33,545 bases of DNA from Bacteroidetes bacterium HGW-Bacteroidetes-1 (GCA_002842755.1 PHDU01000035.1:1-33545), one strand, 5' to 3'. Shown: positions 1-8,360, counted from the stretch's first letter. Notes: generated by a model not told the origin, from the sequence alone. Program-made: numbers and translations.

Positions 1-128
1 ACAATTGTTTATAACTTTTCATCTGATGCTAACAAACACATATTTTTAACACGCAATTAAATGTTGTGTTTAAAGACTGACTTTTCGGAGTGGGCTCAAC
101 ATTTGCATTTTAGAATTTGCGAAAATAA

Positions 129-668
129 TCAAATCATTCCGCAGCGTAGCATCATCTGCCTTAACCACTCAAAAAGAACAACGGAGGCTGCATGCGATAC
201 ATTAAGAGATCGGGTTGGTCCAGGTACGGGAATGTAAACACATCTATCAACTTTTTCAAGTATATTTTCACGTATACCAGCTCTTTCATTACCAACAATA
301 AAGGCAGCTTTTTCAGGCATTTCAAAGGTGAACACATTCTTAGCTTCTTTGGCTGTTTCGATGGCCACTATAGTATATTCTTCAGAGATTTTTTCAAACA
401 GAGCATCGTCTCCTATAAACGACCACGGAATATTATTATAACTACTTGCCGCAGCCTGCCTCATTTTGTCTCTTCTAAAGCTATTTTCATCTCCAAGAAA
501 AAACACTTCATTTACTCCAATATTATCTCCCAAACGAATCAAAGCTCCAGCATTCGTGGGGTTACGCAATTGATCGGCAATCAGAAAAGGTCGTGAACAA
601 TTCATGAACAATTGCTCAAACTGGCTTTCGGCGAAAAGAAAATTTGATTTTACATAATGAAAAGCCAT
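129..668 (-). CDS. TrmH/SpoU-family RNA 2'-O-methyltransferase
   Basis: Probable SAM-dependent 2'-O-ribose methyltransferase of the SPOUT (SpoU/TrmH) class, acting on tRNA or rRNA in the cytoplasm. All three SpoU motifs are visible. Motif 1 is the stretch around LRNPTNAGALIRLGDNIGV, motif 2 is FIVGNERAGI and motif 3 is IPVPGPTRSLNVSHAASVV. Together they form the knotted SAM site. With the ATG at 668 the protein is 179 residues, so it is essentially the catalytic domain with little of the N-terminal substrate-binding region seen in longer family members. A TTG start at 734 would keep the frame open, but those 22 codons run through a strong hairpin that ends the upstream gene, so I prefer the ATG. 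The RNA target cannot be assigned. The family call is secure. Confidence 0.85.
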   Translation of the reverse strand: MAFHYVKSNFLFAESQFEQLFMNCSRPFLIADQLRNPTNAGALIRLGDNIGVNEVFFLGDENSFRRDKMRQAAASSYNNIPWSFIGDDALFEKISEEYTIVAIETAKEAKNVFTFEMPEKAAFIVGNERAGIRENILEKVDRCVYIPVPGPTRSLNVSHAASVVLFEWLRQMMLRCGMI

Positions 669-690
669 ATCTTTTAATTGCTTTGAACAG

Positions 691-721
691 AAGAGGCCGG
701 TTGAAATATCCCCGGCCTCTT
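691..721 (-). terminator. Intrinsic terminator of the T9SS protein gene
   Basis: Inverted repeat AAGAGGCCGG / CCGGCCTCTT: a 10-bp GC-rich stem with an 11-nt loop. It starts about 25 nt past the stop codon of the minus-strand gene that ends at 747. The tract after the stem is only moderately T-rich on the minus strand (CTTCTGTTC). It lies inside the possible N-terminal extension of the methyltransferase gene, which argues against that extension. Confidence 0.6.
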
Positions 722-746
722 TCAGAATTATCAAAAATAATTTTCG

Positions 747-3200
747 TTATTCAATCATTAGTTTCTGTGTTGCAGTACCACTAACTGTTTCAATACGAAC
801 AAAATACATACCTGCATTGTAGGTGCTGATATCAATTTTAGCGTCCATATTCTTTACTTCGCCAGTATAAACTACCTGACCAAGGTTGTTGGTAATTGTA
901 ACAAGATTAATCTGGGTGTTTGCCTTCAGGATAAGGAAGTCGTTGGCTGGATTAGGATAGAGTGATACATACGTTTGCTCTCCAGTTTCGTTAACTCCAA
1001 CTAACACTGTAATCCATACACTAATATTTACTTGTTCATTTGAAAGGTCATTGCTTCTTACGTGCAGTTTTCCTTTGTAGATGGTAAGAGGCTGTAAGCC
1101 TGAAGCATCGATATCAACTGTAAGATCAGAAGTCTGACCTGGCTCAATAGTCATTTGGTTAGGAGTTGCAGAAAGCCAAACTGTTCCGGCAGTTCCCGTT
1201 AAGATTCCACGGATATTCCAGTTATAATCGAGTGTAAGGAAACCCCAGCCCGGGCCACTTGAAACCCAACGGCCATCGGGATGTGCAGGACCTGCATCAG
1301 TACCAGCGGGGAAAATTCCAGCAGGCTGATCCATCCAGTATCCAATCCAGATATCGCGTCCGGAAATATATACCGGATTAGCAAGTGTGATGGTATTCCA
1401 ACCTGGTAATCCATCAAATGGTTGTTCGTAAAGTAATGCACCAGGACCTGGCAAATTAATGCTTCCCATATCATAAATCTGAAGTTTATGACTGTTGGCA
1501 GGATCGTTAATATAAATCAACACTGAGCTAAGATACATGCCATTATATTGATTAACCATTGATGCAGGGAAACGAGCAGAAGCTCTCCACTGTACTGCAT
1601 TTGTAAAGCCCACACCAGAAGTGTTTTCACCGTCATAATTGAGGGTAACGTCTCTGTTTGAAGGAGCAGCTTCGCCAGGAACCGAAGAAGGATCAACAAC
1701 AAATTCGCCTCTTACTTTTCCGGTTGTCCCGGCTGGAATAAGATTTGAAGGAGCAGAGCTGGCAGTAGGTAAATCGAAAGAAGTAACAACATCAACATTC
1801 AAAAGAGCTTCACCTGTATTTCCAACAGCCAAAGTGCGAACATCAACATTACCTTCCTGAATTGTGACAATAATAGGAGAGGCACTGATTTGAATGGTCG
1901 GATCCTGTGCACCAGGGATCAATGCGGCATATGCTGCATTGTCGAAGTAATAGGTTGGGGTCATCCCTGCAGTTGAACCTGCGTAAAAGTTAACACCACC
2001 CAATTGCTTTGCGCCTGGCTCACCTTGTGCCTGAAGACTGTACTGCCATTCATAAATTAAAACATCATCAAAATATACCTGAGCCCAGTCAGCATCGAGG
2101 TCAATAACATTGAGGATGGACATCCATTCACCATTGGTGTAGGTAAAAGTAGCAGCATTGTTGCCACCTGCATGCATATAACCTGTACCATTGTTATCGA
2201 AATAAACTTCAAAAGCCCATTCGTTACCCGGCGCTTCAAAATGCTGGAAATTATAATATCCAGCCAATCCTGTAGGAATATACCAATCCCATGCTACGAT
2301 GTACTTACCAGAAGTTTTATTTCCAAGTTTGAATACAAGGTCCGTTGTACCGTCAACTTTAACTGAATTAGGAGCTGTTTCAGCAAAATCTGTTGAGAAC
2401 TTTGCATCTTCGGCTGTGCCTGGAGCATTTGACCATGTTGTAAAGAATTCCGGAATTGTAACTGCAACATAAGTATCTGCAGTGTAGGTATCGAATTCAT
2501 CATAAAACAAAAAATCTTCTGTCATGGCTTCGTAAGAAACATCATCAACATAGTAAGTCGGGGTCATACCAGCAGTTGAACCGGCATAAAAATTAACACC
2601 ACCAAGTTGCTTTGTTCCAGTTTCACCCTGCGCTTGCAAACTAAATTGCCATTCGTAAATAAGTGCATCATTGAAATAAACTTCTGCCCAATCCTCATCA
2701 AGATCAATGAGGTTCGTTACTGATAACCATTCACCATTCGTGTAAGTAAATGTTGCAGCATTATTTCCGCCAGCGTGCATGTAGCCTGTTCCGTTGTTAT
2801 CGAAATAGACTTCAAATGCCCACTCGTTGCCAGGAGCTTCAAAATGCTGGAAATTGTAGTAACCGGCAAAACCAACTGGAATAAACATGTTCCATGATAC
2901 AACATATTTTCCGGAGGTTTTGTTGCCCAATTTAAGTACCATATCGTTAGTACCCGCAACTATAATAGATTTTGCTCCACTTGAAGCCTGTTCATTTGAA
3001 ATAACAGCGTCTTCTGCTGTGCCAGGTGCATTTGACCATGTAGTCCAATAGTCAGGAATTACCTGAGCTACATAAGCACCCACTGTGTAGCTTTCAAAAT
3101 CGTCTGCATAAACGACTTCGCGGTTATTTGTCTGGGCATTCAGGGAAAGACCTGAAAGTGCCAAAACCATTACAAACATAAAAGAAGTAAATTTTTTCAT
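747..3200 (-). CDS. T9SS-exported protein with duplicated beta-rich module
   Basis: A secreted or surface protein of 817 residues; function unknown. Residues 1-22 are a Sec signal peptide ending in NAQ. Residues ~31-224 and ~232-425 are two copies of one module, offset by 201 residues, with the core FQHFEAPGNEWAFEVYFDNN identical in both. The module looks like a beta-sandwich, perhaps of the concanavalin-like lectin type. Residues ~433-515 resemble an Ig-like linker. Residues ~517-672 form a region rich in W/G/D that I cannot name (core NPVYISGRDIWIGYWMDQ). Residues ~675-735 are another Ig-like stretch. Residues ~743-817 (YVSLYPNPANDFL ... TYNAGMYFVRI ... QKLMIE) are a typical type A T9SS sorting domain, implying outer-membrane translocation and anchoring or release. 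No catalytic motif was recognised. A binding or adhesin role is likely. Confidence 0.85.
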   Translation of the reverse strand: MKKFTSFMFVMVLALSGLSLNAQTNNREVVYADDFESYTVGAYVAQVIPDYWTTWSNAPGTAEDAVISNEQASSGAKSIIVAGTNDMVLKLGNKTSGKYVVSWNMFIPVGFAGYYNFQHFEAPGNEWAFEVYFDNNGTGYMHAGGNNAATFTYTNGEWLSVTNLIDLDEDWAEVYFNDALIYEWQFSLQAQGETGTKQLGGVNFYAGSTAGMTPTYYVDDVSYEAMTEDFLFYDEFDTYTADTYVAVTIPEFFTTWSNAPGTAEDAKFSTDFAETAPNSVKVDGTTDLVFKLGNKTSGKYIVAWDWYIPTGLAGYYNFQHFEAPGNEWAFEVYFDNNGTGYMHAGGNNAATFTYTNGEWMSILNVIDLDADWAQVYFDDVLIYEWQYSLQAQGEPGAKQLGGVNFYAGSTAGMTPTYYFDNAAYAALIPGAQDPTIQISASPIIVTIQEGNVDVRTLAVGNTGEALLNVDVVTSFDLPTASSAPSNLIPAGTTGKVRGEFVVDPSSVPGEAAPSNRDVTLNYDGENTSGVGFTNAVQWRASARFPASMVNQYNGMYLSSVLIYINDPANSHKLQIYDMGSINLPGPGALLYEQPFDGLPGWNTITLANPVYISGRDIWIGYWMDQPAGIFPAGTDAGPAHPDGRWVSSGPGWGFLTLDYNWNIRGILTGTAGTVWLSATPNQMTIEPGQTSDLTVDIDASGLQPLTIYKGKLHVRSNDLSNEQVNISVWITVLVGVNETGEQTYVSLYPNPANDFLILKANTQINLVTITNNLGQVVYTGEVKNMDAKIDISTYNAGMYFVRIETVSGTATQKLMIE
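1926..2507 (-). repeat. Intragenic module repeat, copy 2
   Basis: Second copy of the module, coding for residues ~232-425. It is most divergent at its start (FLFYDEFDTYTADTY against YADDFESYTVGAY) and around the KFSTDFAETAPNS segment. It is nearly identical in protein through the central FEAPGNEW block. Confidence 0.85.
2529..3110 (-). repeat. Intragenic module repeat, copy 1
   Basis: Codes for residues ~31-224 of the T9SS protein. It is collinear without gaps over most of its length with the copy at 1926-2507. Both copies share WSNAPGTAEDA, KLGNKTSGKY, a 46-residue GYYNF...TNGEW block and QLGGVNFYAGSTAGMTPTYY. Synonymous differences are scattered through both copies, so the duplication is not very recent. 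Confidence 0.85.
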
Positions 3201-3238
3201 AGGTTAAATTTTTGGTTAAATAATTGCGTTGCTGTTTA

Positions 3239-3272
3239 CAAAAATAGTCTAAATTGGAAATCAAATACCCAA
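3239..3272 (-). promoter_or_regulatory. Candidate promoter of the T9SS protein gene
   Basis: On the minus strand TATTTTTG (3246 to 3239) matches the Bacteroidota -7 consensus TAnnTTTG, about 40 nt before the ATG. Possible upstream elements are TTTG at 3265-3262 (15-nt spacer, short) or TTG at 3272-3270 (23-nt spacer, within the range reported for Flavobacterium). The -7 match is exact; the upstream element is ambiguous. Confidence 0.4.
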
Positions 3273-3324
3273 TTTTTTAAAAAAATGACGTTATATCCGT
3301 TAAATAATTTGCTTTAGGAAATTC

Positions 3325-4287
3325 TTAAGCATTGAATAATCTACCCTGCCATGAATTTCTTTTCTGAAGTTCTTCTTCAATACGCTGTAATACAACATCA
3401 TATCTAATATTTTCCCAGGGAGGTGTGACTAAAAAACGTGGGGGAACTTCACCAGCAAATCGTTCGATGACAAAAGACGGATTCAATTTTTCTATCAATT
3501 CGATGATAAAATCAATATAATCTTCTAAAGTAAAAAGCCAGAACTCTTCTGGATTCTCAAGATATTCATCTGCAATCACCGTGTTCTTAAACAATTGAAG
3601 TTGATGAAATTTCACTGAAGTCAACGGAAGCTTTGAAATAATTGCGGCCGATTCAAGCATTTGTTTTCTGTTTTCACCAGGTAGTCCAAAAATGAAATGT
3701 GCACCACAAGAAATTCCAGCATTAGCTGTCATTTCAATGGCCATTGTGGCTTCCTCAAAAGTATGTCCGCGATTAATTCTCTGAAGGCTCTTGTTGCTGA
3801 CACTTTCAACACCATATTCAAGCATTATGTAATGATTTTTCTGCAAGTTCTGCAGGTAAATCAATTTTTCTTCATCAATAGTATCGGGTCGCGTCCCAAT
3901 AACCAATCCAACAACCAATGGATGCCTTAAGGCTTCTTCATAGAGCATTTTAAGCTCATTCAGAGGTTTGTATGTATTTGAATATGCCTGAAAATAAACC
4001 AGGAAAGACTTTGCACGCCGGTATCTTTTTCTGTGAAATTCAATGCCTTCTTCTATTTGTTGTTGCAAAGGTTTTTGGGGTTGACAATAGGAAGGATTAA
4101 AGGCATCATTATTACAAAAAGTACATCCTCCAAAACCTTTCGTTCCATCGCGGTTAGGACAACTAAACCCTGCATCAACGCTTATCTTTTGAACACGACC
4201 CCCAAAAATACCTTTGAAATGTTCACCATAACTATTGTATCGTCTCTTGTGTCCCCATGGGAAAACTATCGAATCAGCCTCAATCAT
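3325..4287 (-). CDS. TIGR01212/YhcC-family radical SAM protein
   Basis: A 320-residue radical SAM enzyme of the TIGR01212 (YhcC-like) family, related to the Elp3 radical SAM domain. The reaction is not established. The diagnostic segment is near the N terminus: KISVDAGFSCPNRDGTKGFG followed by GCTFCNN, with cysteines at about residues 43, 55 and 58. These are the expected ligands of the [4Fe-4S] cluster, in the wide-spaced arrangement typical of this family. GTRPDTIDEEKL, EYGVESVSNKSLQRINRGH and HFIFGLPGE follow, as expected for the SAM-binding barrel. The length is normal for the family. I start at the ATG at 4287 rather than the TTG just before it. The gene stands alone, with no partner that suggests a substrate. 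Confidence 0.88.
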   Translation of the reverse strand: MIEADSIVFPWGHKRRYNSYGEHFKGIFGGRVQKISVDAGFSCPNRDGTKGFGGCTFCNNDAFNPSYCQPQKPLQQQIEEGIEFHRKRYRRAKSFLVYFQAYSNTYKPLNELKMLYEEALRHPLVVGLVIGTRPDTIDEEKLIYLQNLQKNHYIMLEYGVESVSNKSLQRINRGHTFEEATMAIEMTANAGISCGAHFIFGLPGENRKQMLESAAIISKLPLTSVKFHQLQLFKNTVIADEYLENPEEFWLFTLEDYIDFIIELIEKLNPSFVIERFAGEVPPRFLVTPPWENIRYDVVLQRIEEELQKRNSWQGRLFNA

Positions 4288-4449
4288 CAATTATAATTTA
4301 GCAATAAAATTTAAAGACATTTTTGTTTCAAAGTAAAACTAAATTATTCTTCCAAGACCAATATTTAGATATTTTTTCAAAATCATGCTCAAAGTATAAT
4401 ACTCTGAAAAATTTCCTTTCCTTAACAAACCGTTATATAGTTTTTAATG

Positions 4450-4482
4450 AAAAAAAGCCCACTAATAAATCCAGCGGGCTTT
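4450..4482 (-). terminator. Intrinsic terminator of the peptide transporter gene
   Basis: Read on the minus strand, AAAGCCCGC - 11-nt loop - GTGGGCTTT is followed by a run of T. The stem is about 9 bp with one wobble pair, and the U-tract is good. It begins about 20 nt after the stop at 4503. Confidence 0.8.
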
Positions 4483-4502
4483 AGATTATTGTTTAAATCA
4501 AA

Positions 4503-6314
4503 CTATTTTGTTGCGTTTTCGAGACGTTTCATTATTGAAAAAATGAATACTGCTGAGAGAATACAACACACAACAAAGATTGCCCAAAGCTGTGAAAGAT
4601 CAAGCTTGCCCCAGAAGTCACTGCCGATAAACAAAAACTTGTTTCCAACTGCAGTTGCCAACAGCCAGCCACCCTGCATCAATCCCTGGAAACGAGCAGG
4701 AGCAACTTTTGAAACGAAAGATAATCCCATCGGACTCAAGAAAAGCTCTGCAATTGTTAAGATTAGATAACTGCTTATGAGCCAATAAGGAACAACCCGT
4801 GAAGAATCAGGAACAGGATTGTATTTTGTGACACCTGCCTCATCAACAAACTGTAATTCGTGGGGTGAGACAAGGCCGATAGATGCAACCAAAACAACCA
4901 CGAAACCCACGGCAGCGATGATCATCCCAATCCCTATCTTTTTCGGAGTGGATGGTTCCATGTTTTTATGTCTCAACCAGGCAAAGACCGCCATTACAGG
5001 AAAGGTAAGTGAGACTATAAAGAGGGGATTAAACGACTGGAAGATTTCAGGGGCGATTGGGTTTAAAGCGGCACTCTGGGAAACAAAATAATAGGTTAGT
5101 GCGCCTAAAACAACAAACATGATACCGCCAATTAACTTATCTGAAGTCTTTTTGTGGAAAATAAGAACTAAACCAGCAATTGCTCCAATAAATGAAAGGA
5201 TTGATTCGAGATTGAAGAAAATATTGGTAAACGGTCCAACTTCTTTAACTGTATAATCGCGGGCAAAAAATGTAAGTGTTAGTCCATTTTGATGGAAAGA
5301 CATCCAGAAGAAAATTACCACGATGAAGACAAGAATAAGTGAGGTGACACGAGGTCGTTCATCTTTTGTTGAAATCTGAAGCATCATTGCAATAAATCCG
5401 ACAAACAAACCAACAGCCATTCCCAATGCCAGATCGTCCATTGCAAAATAGAAAATGACTGAAGTTGTGATCATCAATCCGGCAGCAAGGAGAAAACTTA
5501 CAAGATTTCCTTTGGCTTTTGGTTTTAAAGGATCAACAACCATAGGAGTTTTTTCAACACTTGGTAGTAATTTGTTGAAAACTACATATACGATTAATGA
5601 TATAATCATTGCAGCAGCGGCAATGCCAAATGCATAATTATATCCCTTTGAAAAAGCATCGATATAATTGCTTGCAAATGCACCCAAATCAGTAACCTCC
5701 TGGCCTGAAACTTTGGATGCCAATGCCTGAAATGCAGCAGGATCTTCAAGTTTACCACCTGTATAGGCATGGCACATAGCAGGCAAACTACCATCATGTA
5801 AAAAACCTTGTGTTTTCAGAAACCAGTTACGGATACCGGTAGCAACAAACGGAGCAAAGAAAGCGCCAATATTGATACCCATGTAGAAAATCATAAATGC
5901 GCTGTCACGAACTTTCGAATATTTTGGGTCATCGTACATCTGTCCAACAACAGCCTGAAGATTCCCTTTGAAAAGTCCGTTGCCTAATGCAATGGTAAAA
6001 AGTCCTGTTAATGTAATTGCCAGCGGGTTACCCGGAATTGCCATCACAATATATCCGGCAAACATGACAAAAAGACCAACCAGAATCACAAATTTGTACT
6101 TTCTGGTTGCATCCGCTACAATACCTCCAATCAATGCAAGGGCATAAATACCGAAGTAAAACCAACTGTAGTAACCTCCGGCCTGAGCCTCTGACAAGCC
6201 ATATTTAGCCTGCAGGAATAATACCAGAATTGCCATCATGGTATAAAATCCGAAGCGTTCTCCCATATTTGAGAAAAACGCAACCAATAATCCTTTCGGA
6301 TGTCCTTTTAACAT
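4503..6314 (-). CDS. POT/PTR-family peptide transporter (MFS)
   Basis: A 603-residue inner-membrane oligopeptide:proton symporter of the POT (PTR2) family, with about 14 predicted membrane helices. TM1 contains the family motif region NMGERFGFYTMMAIL (residues 16-30). This matches ExxERFxxY, except that the first glutamate is asparagine (N16), while E19, R20 and Y24 are kept. GNGLFKGNLQAVVGQMYDD in TM4 and FMIFYMGINIGAFFAPFVA match the second POT signature. LFLSPMGLSFVSKVAPARFQGLMQG near the C terminus is also typical. A ~65-residue insert around residues 165-225 carries charged and polar sequence. The gene is monocistronic, with its own promoter and terminator. Substrate is presumably di- or tripeptides. 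Confidence 0.9.
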   Translation of the reverse strand: MLKGHPKGLLVAFFSNMGERFGFYTMMAILVLFLQAKYGLSEAQAGGYYSWFYFGIYALALIGGIVADATRKYKFVILVGLFVMFAGYIVMAIPGNPLAITLTGLFTIALGNGLFKGNLQAVVGQMYDDPKYSKVRDSAFMIFYMGINIGAFFAPFVATGIRNWFLKTQGFLHDGSLPAMCHAYTGGKLEDPAAFQALASKVSGQEVTDLGAFASNYIDAFSKGYNYAFGIAAAAMIISLIVYVVFNKLLPSVEKTPMVVDPLKPKAKGNLVSFLLAAGLMITTSVIFYFAMDDLALGMAVGLFVGFIAMMLQISTKDERPRVTSLILVFIVVIFFWMSFHQNGLTLTFFARDYTVKEVGPFTNIFFNLESILSFIGAIAGLVLIFHKKTSDKLIGGIMFVVLGALTYYFVSQSAALNPIAPEIFQSFNPLFIVSLTFPVMAVFAWLRHKNMEPSTPKKIGIGMIIAAVGFVVVLVASIGLVSPHELQFVDEAGVTKYNPVPDSSRVVPYWLISSYLILTIAELFLSPMGLSFVSKVAPARFQGLMQGGWLLATAVGNKFLFIGSDFWGKLDLSQLWAIFVVCCILSAVFIFSIMKRLENATK

Positions 6315-6375
6315 AAAATCATGGTGTTAGTTATTATTGATGAATAAATATTTTTCAATTTTACATTTTCGCGAG

Positions 6376-6406
6376 CAAATTTAGAAAAAAAAGTAAGGAT
6401 TCCAAA
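6376..6406 (-). promoter_or_regulatory. Promoter of the peptide transporter gene
   Basis: On the minus strand, TTTG (6406-6403), a 19-nt spacer and TAAATTTG (6383-6376) match the Bacteroides TTTG-N19-21-TAnnTTTG promoter exactly. It lies about 60 nt before the ATG at 6314. Confidence 0.65.
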
Positions 6407-6547
6407 GAAAATCAAATGTGATAAATAATAACGAATGGATCAGATGAGGGATATCAACAAAAATTATTTCCCGGTTGAACCATCAATCATTGGAAAGTTA
6501 TCTCTCAGATGTAATATTTTAGCATTAAAATCGTCTTAACATTGAAT

Positions 6548-7072
6548 ATGGACAGTGAAAAATGGATCATAGAAGCACTAACTTTTAAAGACAAGCTTTA
6601 TAGGTTTGCCTTAAGGATGCTTGGTGATTGTGAAGAAGCATCCGATGCTGTTCAGGAGACCTACATTAAACTTTGGAAGATGTTTGCGCAACAAAATAGT
6701 CATAGTAATATTGAGGCACTCGCCATGACCATCACGAAAAACTACTGCCTCGATCAGTTGAAATCAAAGCTGTGGCAATCAGAAAGACTTGAAATGAACA
6801 GTCTGCAACAAATGCAATCGGGCAACGGAAACGGCGAATCGCTTCTCGAATTAAAAGATGCATATGACACAATGAAACAATTCATTGGAGTTTTACCGAA
6901 ACAGCAGCAAATGGTCATTCATCTGCGTGATGTTGAGCAACTTGAATTGAATGAAATTGCATCTATCACAGGATTGAACGAAAATGCAGTAAGAGTTAAT
7001 CTTTCACGCGCCAGAAAAACAGTAAGGCAATTGTTAACCAACCACTACAACTATGAATATACAGGAAATTGA
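6548..7072 (+). CDS. ECF-type RNA polymerase sigma factor
   Basis: A 174-residue extracytoplasmic-function sigma-70 factor. The sigma2 region (residues ~10-75) includes DAVQETYIKLWKMF, the -10 recognition helix and core-binding part. The sigma4 region (~115-170) includes LPKQQQMVIHLRDVEQLELNEIA followed by the HTH SITGLNENAVRVNLSRARKTV, the -35 recognition helix. ATG at 6548 is chosen; a TTG two codons upstream is less likely. The last 20 bases overlap the start of the next gene, so translation is probably coupled. The arrangement sigma factor / one-TM protein / DUF4252 protein is common in Bacteroidota and implies that the next protein controls this sigma factor. It is not a SusR-type regulator and does not adjoin the sugar locus. 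Confidence 0.92.
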   Translation: MDSEKWIIEALTFKDKLYRFALRMLGDCEEASDAVQETYIKLWKMFAQQNSHSNIEALAMTITKNYCLDQLKSKLWQSERLEMNSLQQMQSGNGNGESLLELKDAYDTMKQFIGVLPKQQQMVIHLRDVEQLELNEIASITGLNENAVRVNLSRARKTVRQLLTNHYNYEYTGN

Positions 7073-7586
7073 ACGGCTGATTGAAAAATACTTTAATGGT
7101 GAAACGAGTATTTCAGAAGAAATCCTACTGCGTGATTTTTTTGTCAATAGAGAAATACCAAAGCACCTTACCGACCTGAAACCTATTTTTGATTTTTCGT
7201 TTGATGAAAAATCAATTCAGATTAATGACCTTGCATTTGACATGAATATTTTGAATCGCATCAAAAAAGAGCACAAAACTGAAATTAAATTCAAAAAACG
7301 TTTACAGCTTTTTGCCTGGTCGGGTATCGCAGCTGCCGTTATCATAACAGTTTCATCCCTTTTATATACTCCGCCTGTTTCCCAAATGGAAAGCACCAAT
7401 GATCCGGAAATTGCCTATCGTGAAATTAGCAATGCCTTGCTTCATGTTGCAATTCAGCTCAACAAGGGATTGCAGCCAGTAAAAACAAGCAGCGGACAAT
7501 TCGATAGAGCACTCGAACCCGTTCAAAAATTAACTGAGTTAGATCAGACTATACATAAAATTGGAAATCTGGGTACACAGATGTGA
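7053..7586 (+). CDS. One-TM protein, putative anti-sigma factor
   Basis: A 177-residue protein with a cytoplasmic N-terminal half (~1-85), one predicted TM helix (~87-105, SGIAAAVIITVSSLLY) and a C-terminal periplasmic segment. The N-terminal part starts IQEIERLIEKYFNGETSISEEILLRDFF, like the small helical sigma-binding region of Bacteroidota anti-sigma proteins, and has no zinc-binding HxxxCxxC motif. There is no FecR domain in the periplasmic part, so it is not the usual TonB-linked trans-envelope regulator. Its start lies inside the sigma gene (20-nt overlap). The role of holding the ECF factor inactive is inferred from topology and gene order only. Confidence 0.7.
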   Translation: MNIQEIERLIEKYFNGETSISEEILLRDFFVNREIPKHLTDLKPIFDFSFDEKSIQINDLAFDMNILNRIKKEHKTEIKFKKRLQLFAWSGIAAAVIITVSSLLYTPPVSQMESTNDPEIAYREISNALLHVAIQLNKGLQPVKTSSGQFDRALEPVQKLTELDQTIHKIGNLGTQM

Positions 7587-7665
7587 TACAATTGAGAAAT
7601 TCCGTTGATAATAGAAAATAAATTTGTTCAAATAAAATCTTTACAAACAATTAAATGTTATAAAC

Positions 7666-8211
7666 ATGAAAACTTTAAAAATTAAAATTGCGGCCGTATT
7701 ATTGCTTTTATTGCCTTTCGTCTCCTTTTCACAAAGCAATTCAATTGATAAACTATACGAAAAGTATGCAGGCAAAGACGGTTTTACTTCCATCAATCTT
7801 TCAGCTGAGATGTTTAAACTTGCTTCAGGATTTGCAGCTGGAAACAATACAGACGAGTCGGCCAAAGAAATGGGTGAAGTGATCAACCAGATCTCTGGAA
7901 TGAAAATTCTTGTGCTTAACGACTCATTAAAAAAACTTATCCCTGAATTTAACAATGACATACAAAAATTAGTCAACACCAAAGACTTTGCTGAGTTGAT
8001 GAGTATCGAAGACAAGGGAAGCAAAGTGAAATTTCTGACAAAGAAAGCAGGAGCTAATAGTTATAGTGAAATCATTATGATTGCGAAAGGTGATAATGAG
8101 ACCGTGGTGATGAGTTTCACTGGAAACATCAAACCCGAAACGCTTGGTAAGCTATCGCGCACTATGAATATTAAAGGCATGGAAAATCTTGACAAACTGA
8201 ATCATAAGTAG
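7666..8211 (+). CDS. DUF4252 domain protein, exported
   Basis: A 181-residue exported protein matching DUF4252. It has a signal peptide (residues 1-23, MKTLKIKIAAVLLLLLPFVSFSQ) and then a single domain beginning SIDKLYEKYAGKDGFTSINLSAEMF, which is the typical start of this family. The later part contains the GxxxSExxxxAKGDNETVVMSFTGN-like strands (KKAGANSYSEIIMIAKGDNE). Molecular function is unknown. Family members usually sit directly behind an ECF sigma/anti-sigma pair, as here (79-nt gap), and are thought to be sigma-regulon members or envelope sensors. A strong terminator follows about 120 nt downstream. Confidence 0.8.
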   Translation: MKTLKIKIAAVLLLLLPFVSFSQSNSIDKLYEKYAGKDGFTSINLSAEMFKLASGFAAGNNTDESAKEMGEVINQISGMKILVLNDSLKKLIPEFNNDIQKLVNTKDFAELMSIEDKGSKVKFLTKKAGANSYSEIIMIAKGDNETVVMSFTGNIKPETLGKLSRTMNIKGMENLDKLNHK

Positions 8212-8332
8212 TTTTTGTAAGATAACTTTGTAAAGAAGTCAGCGCAACGACAAACGGTCGTTTCGTTAGCAAATTCTCATAGTCAATTCAATGGTGATGC
8301 CTGAAATTTAAGTTACAGTCTAATGAAACAGC

Positions 8333-8360
8333 AAAAGCAGGAAAACTTCCTGCTTTTTTT
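8333..8360 (+). terminator. Intrinsic terminator of the sigma/DUF4252 operon
   Basis: AAAAGCAGGAA - AAC - TTCCTGCTTTT followed by TTT: an 11-bp stem, 3-nt loop and a T run. The 120-nt tail before it holds another small inverted repeat (AACGAC at 8246-8251 / GTCGTT at 8257-8262). Confidence 0.85.

Noticed and set aside
1-128. Left edge searched for a gene or RNA
   Set aside because: Only AT-rich sequence after the methyltransferase stop; no frame, tRNA or clear terminator seen.
192-596. Plus-strand frame of 134 codons opposite the methyltransferase gene
   Set aside because: The translation is low-complexity and Ser/Phe-rich with no motif, while the opposite strand has all SpoU motifs.
8246-8262. 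AACGAC / GTCGTT inverted repeat
   Set aside because: A 6-bp stem without T-tract, upstream of a much better terminator; no function can be argued.
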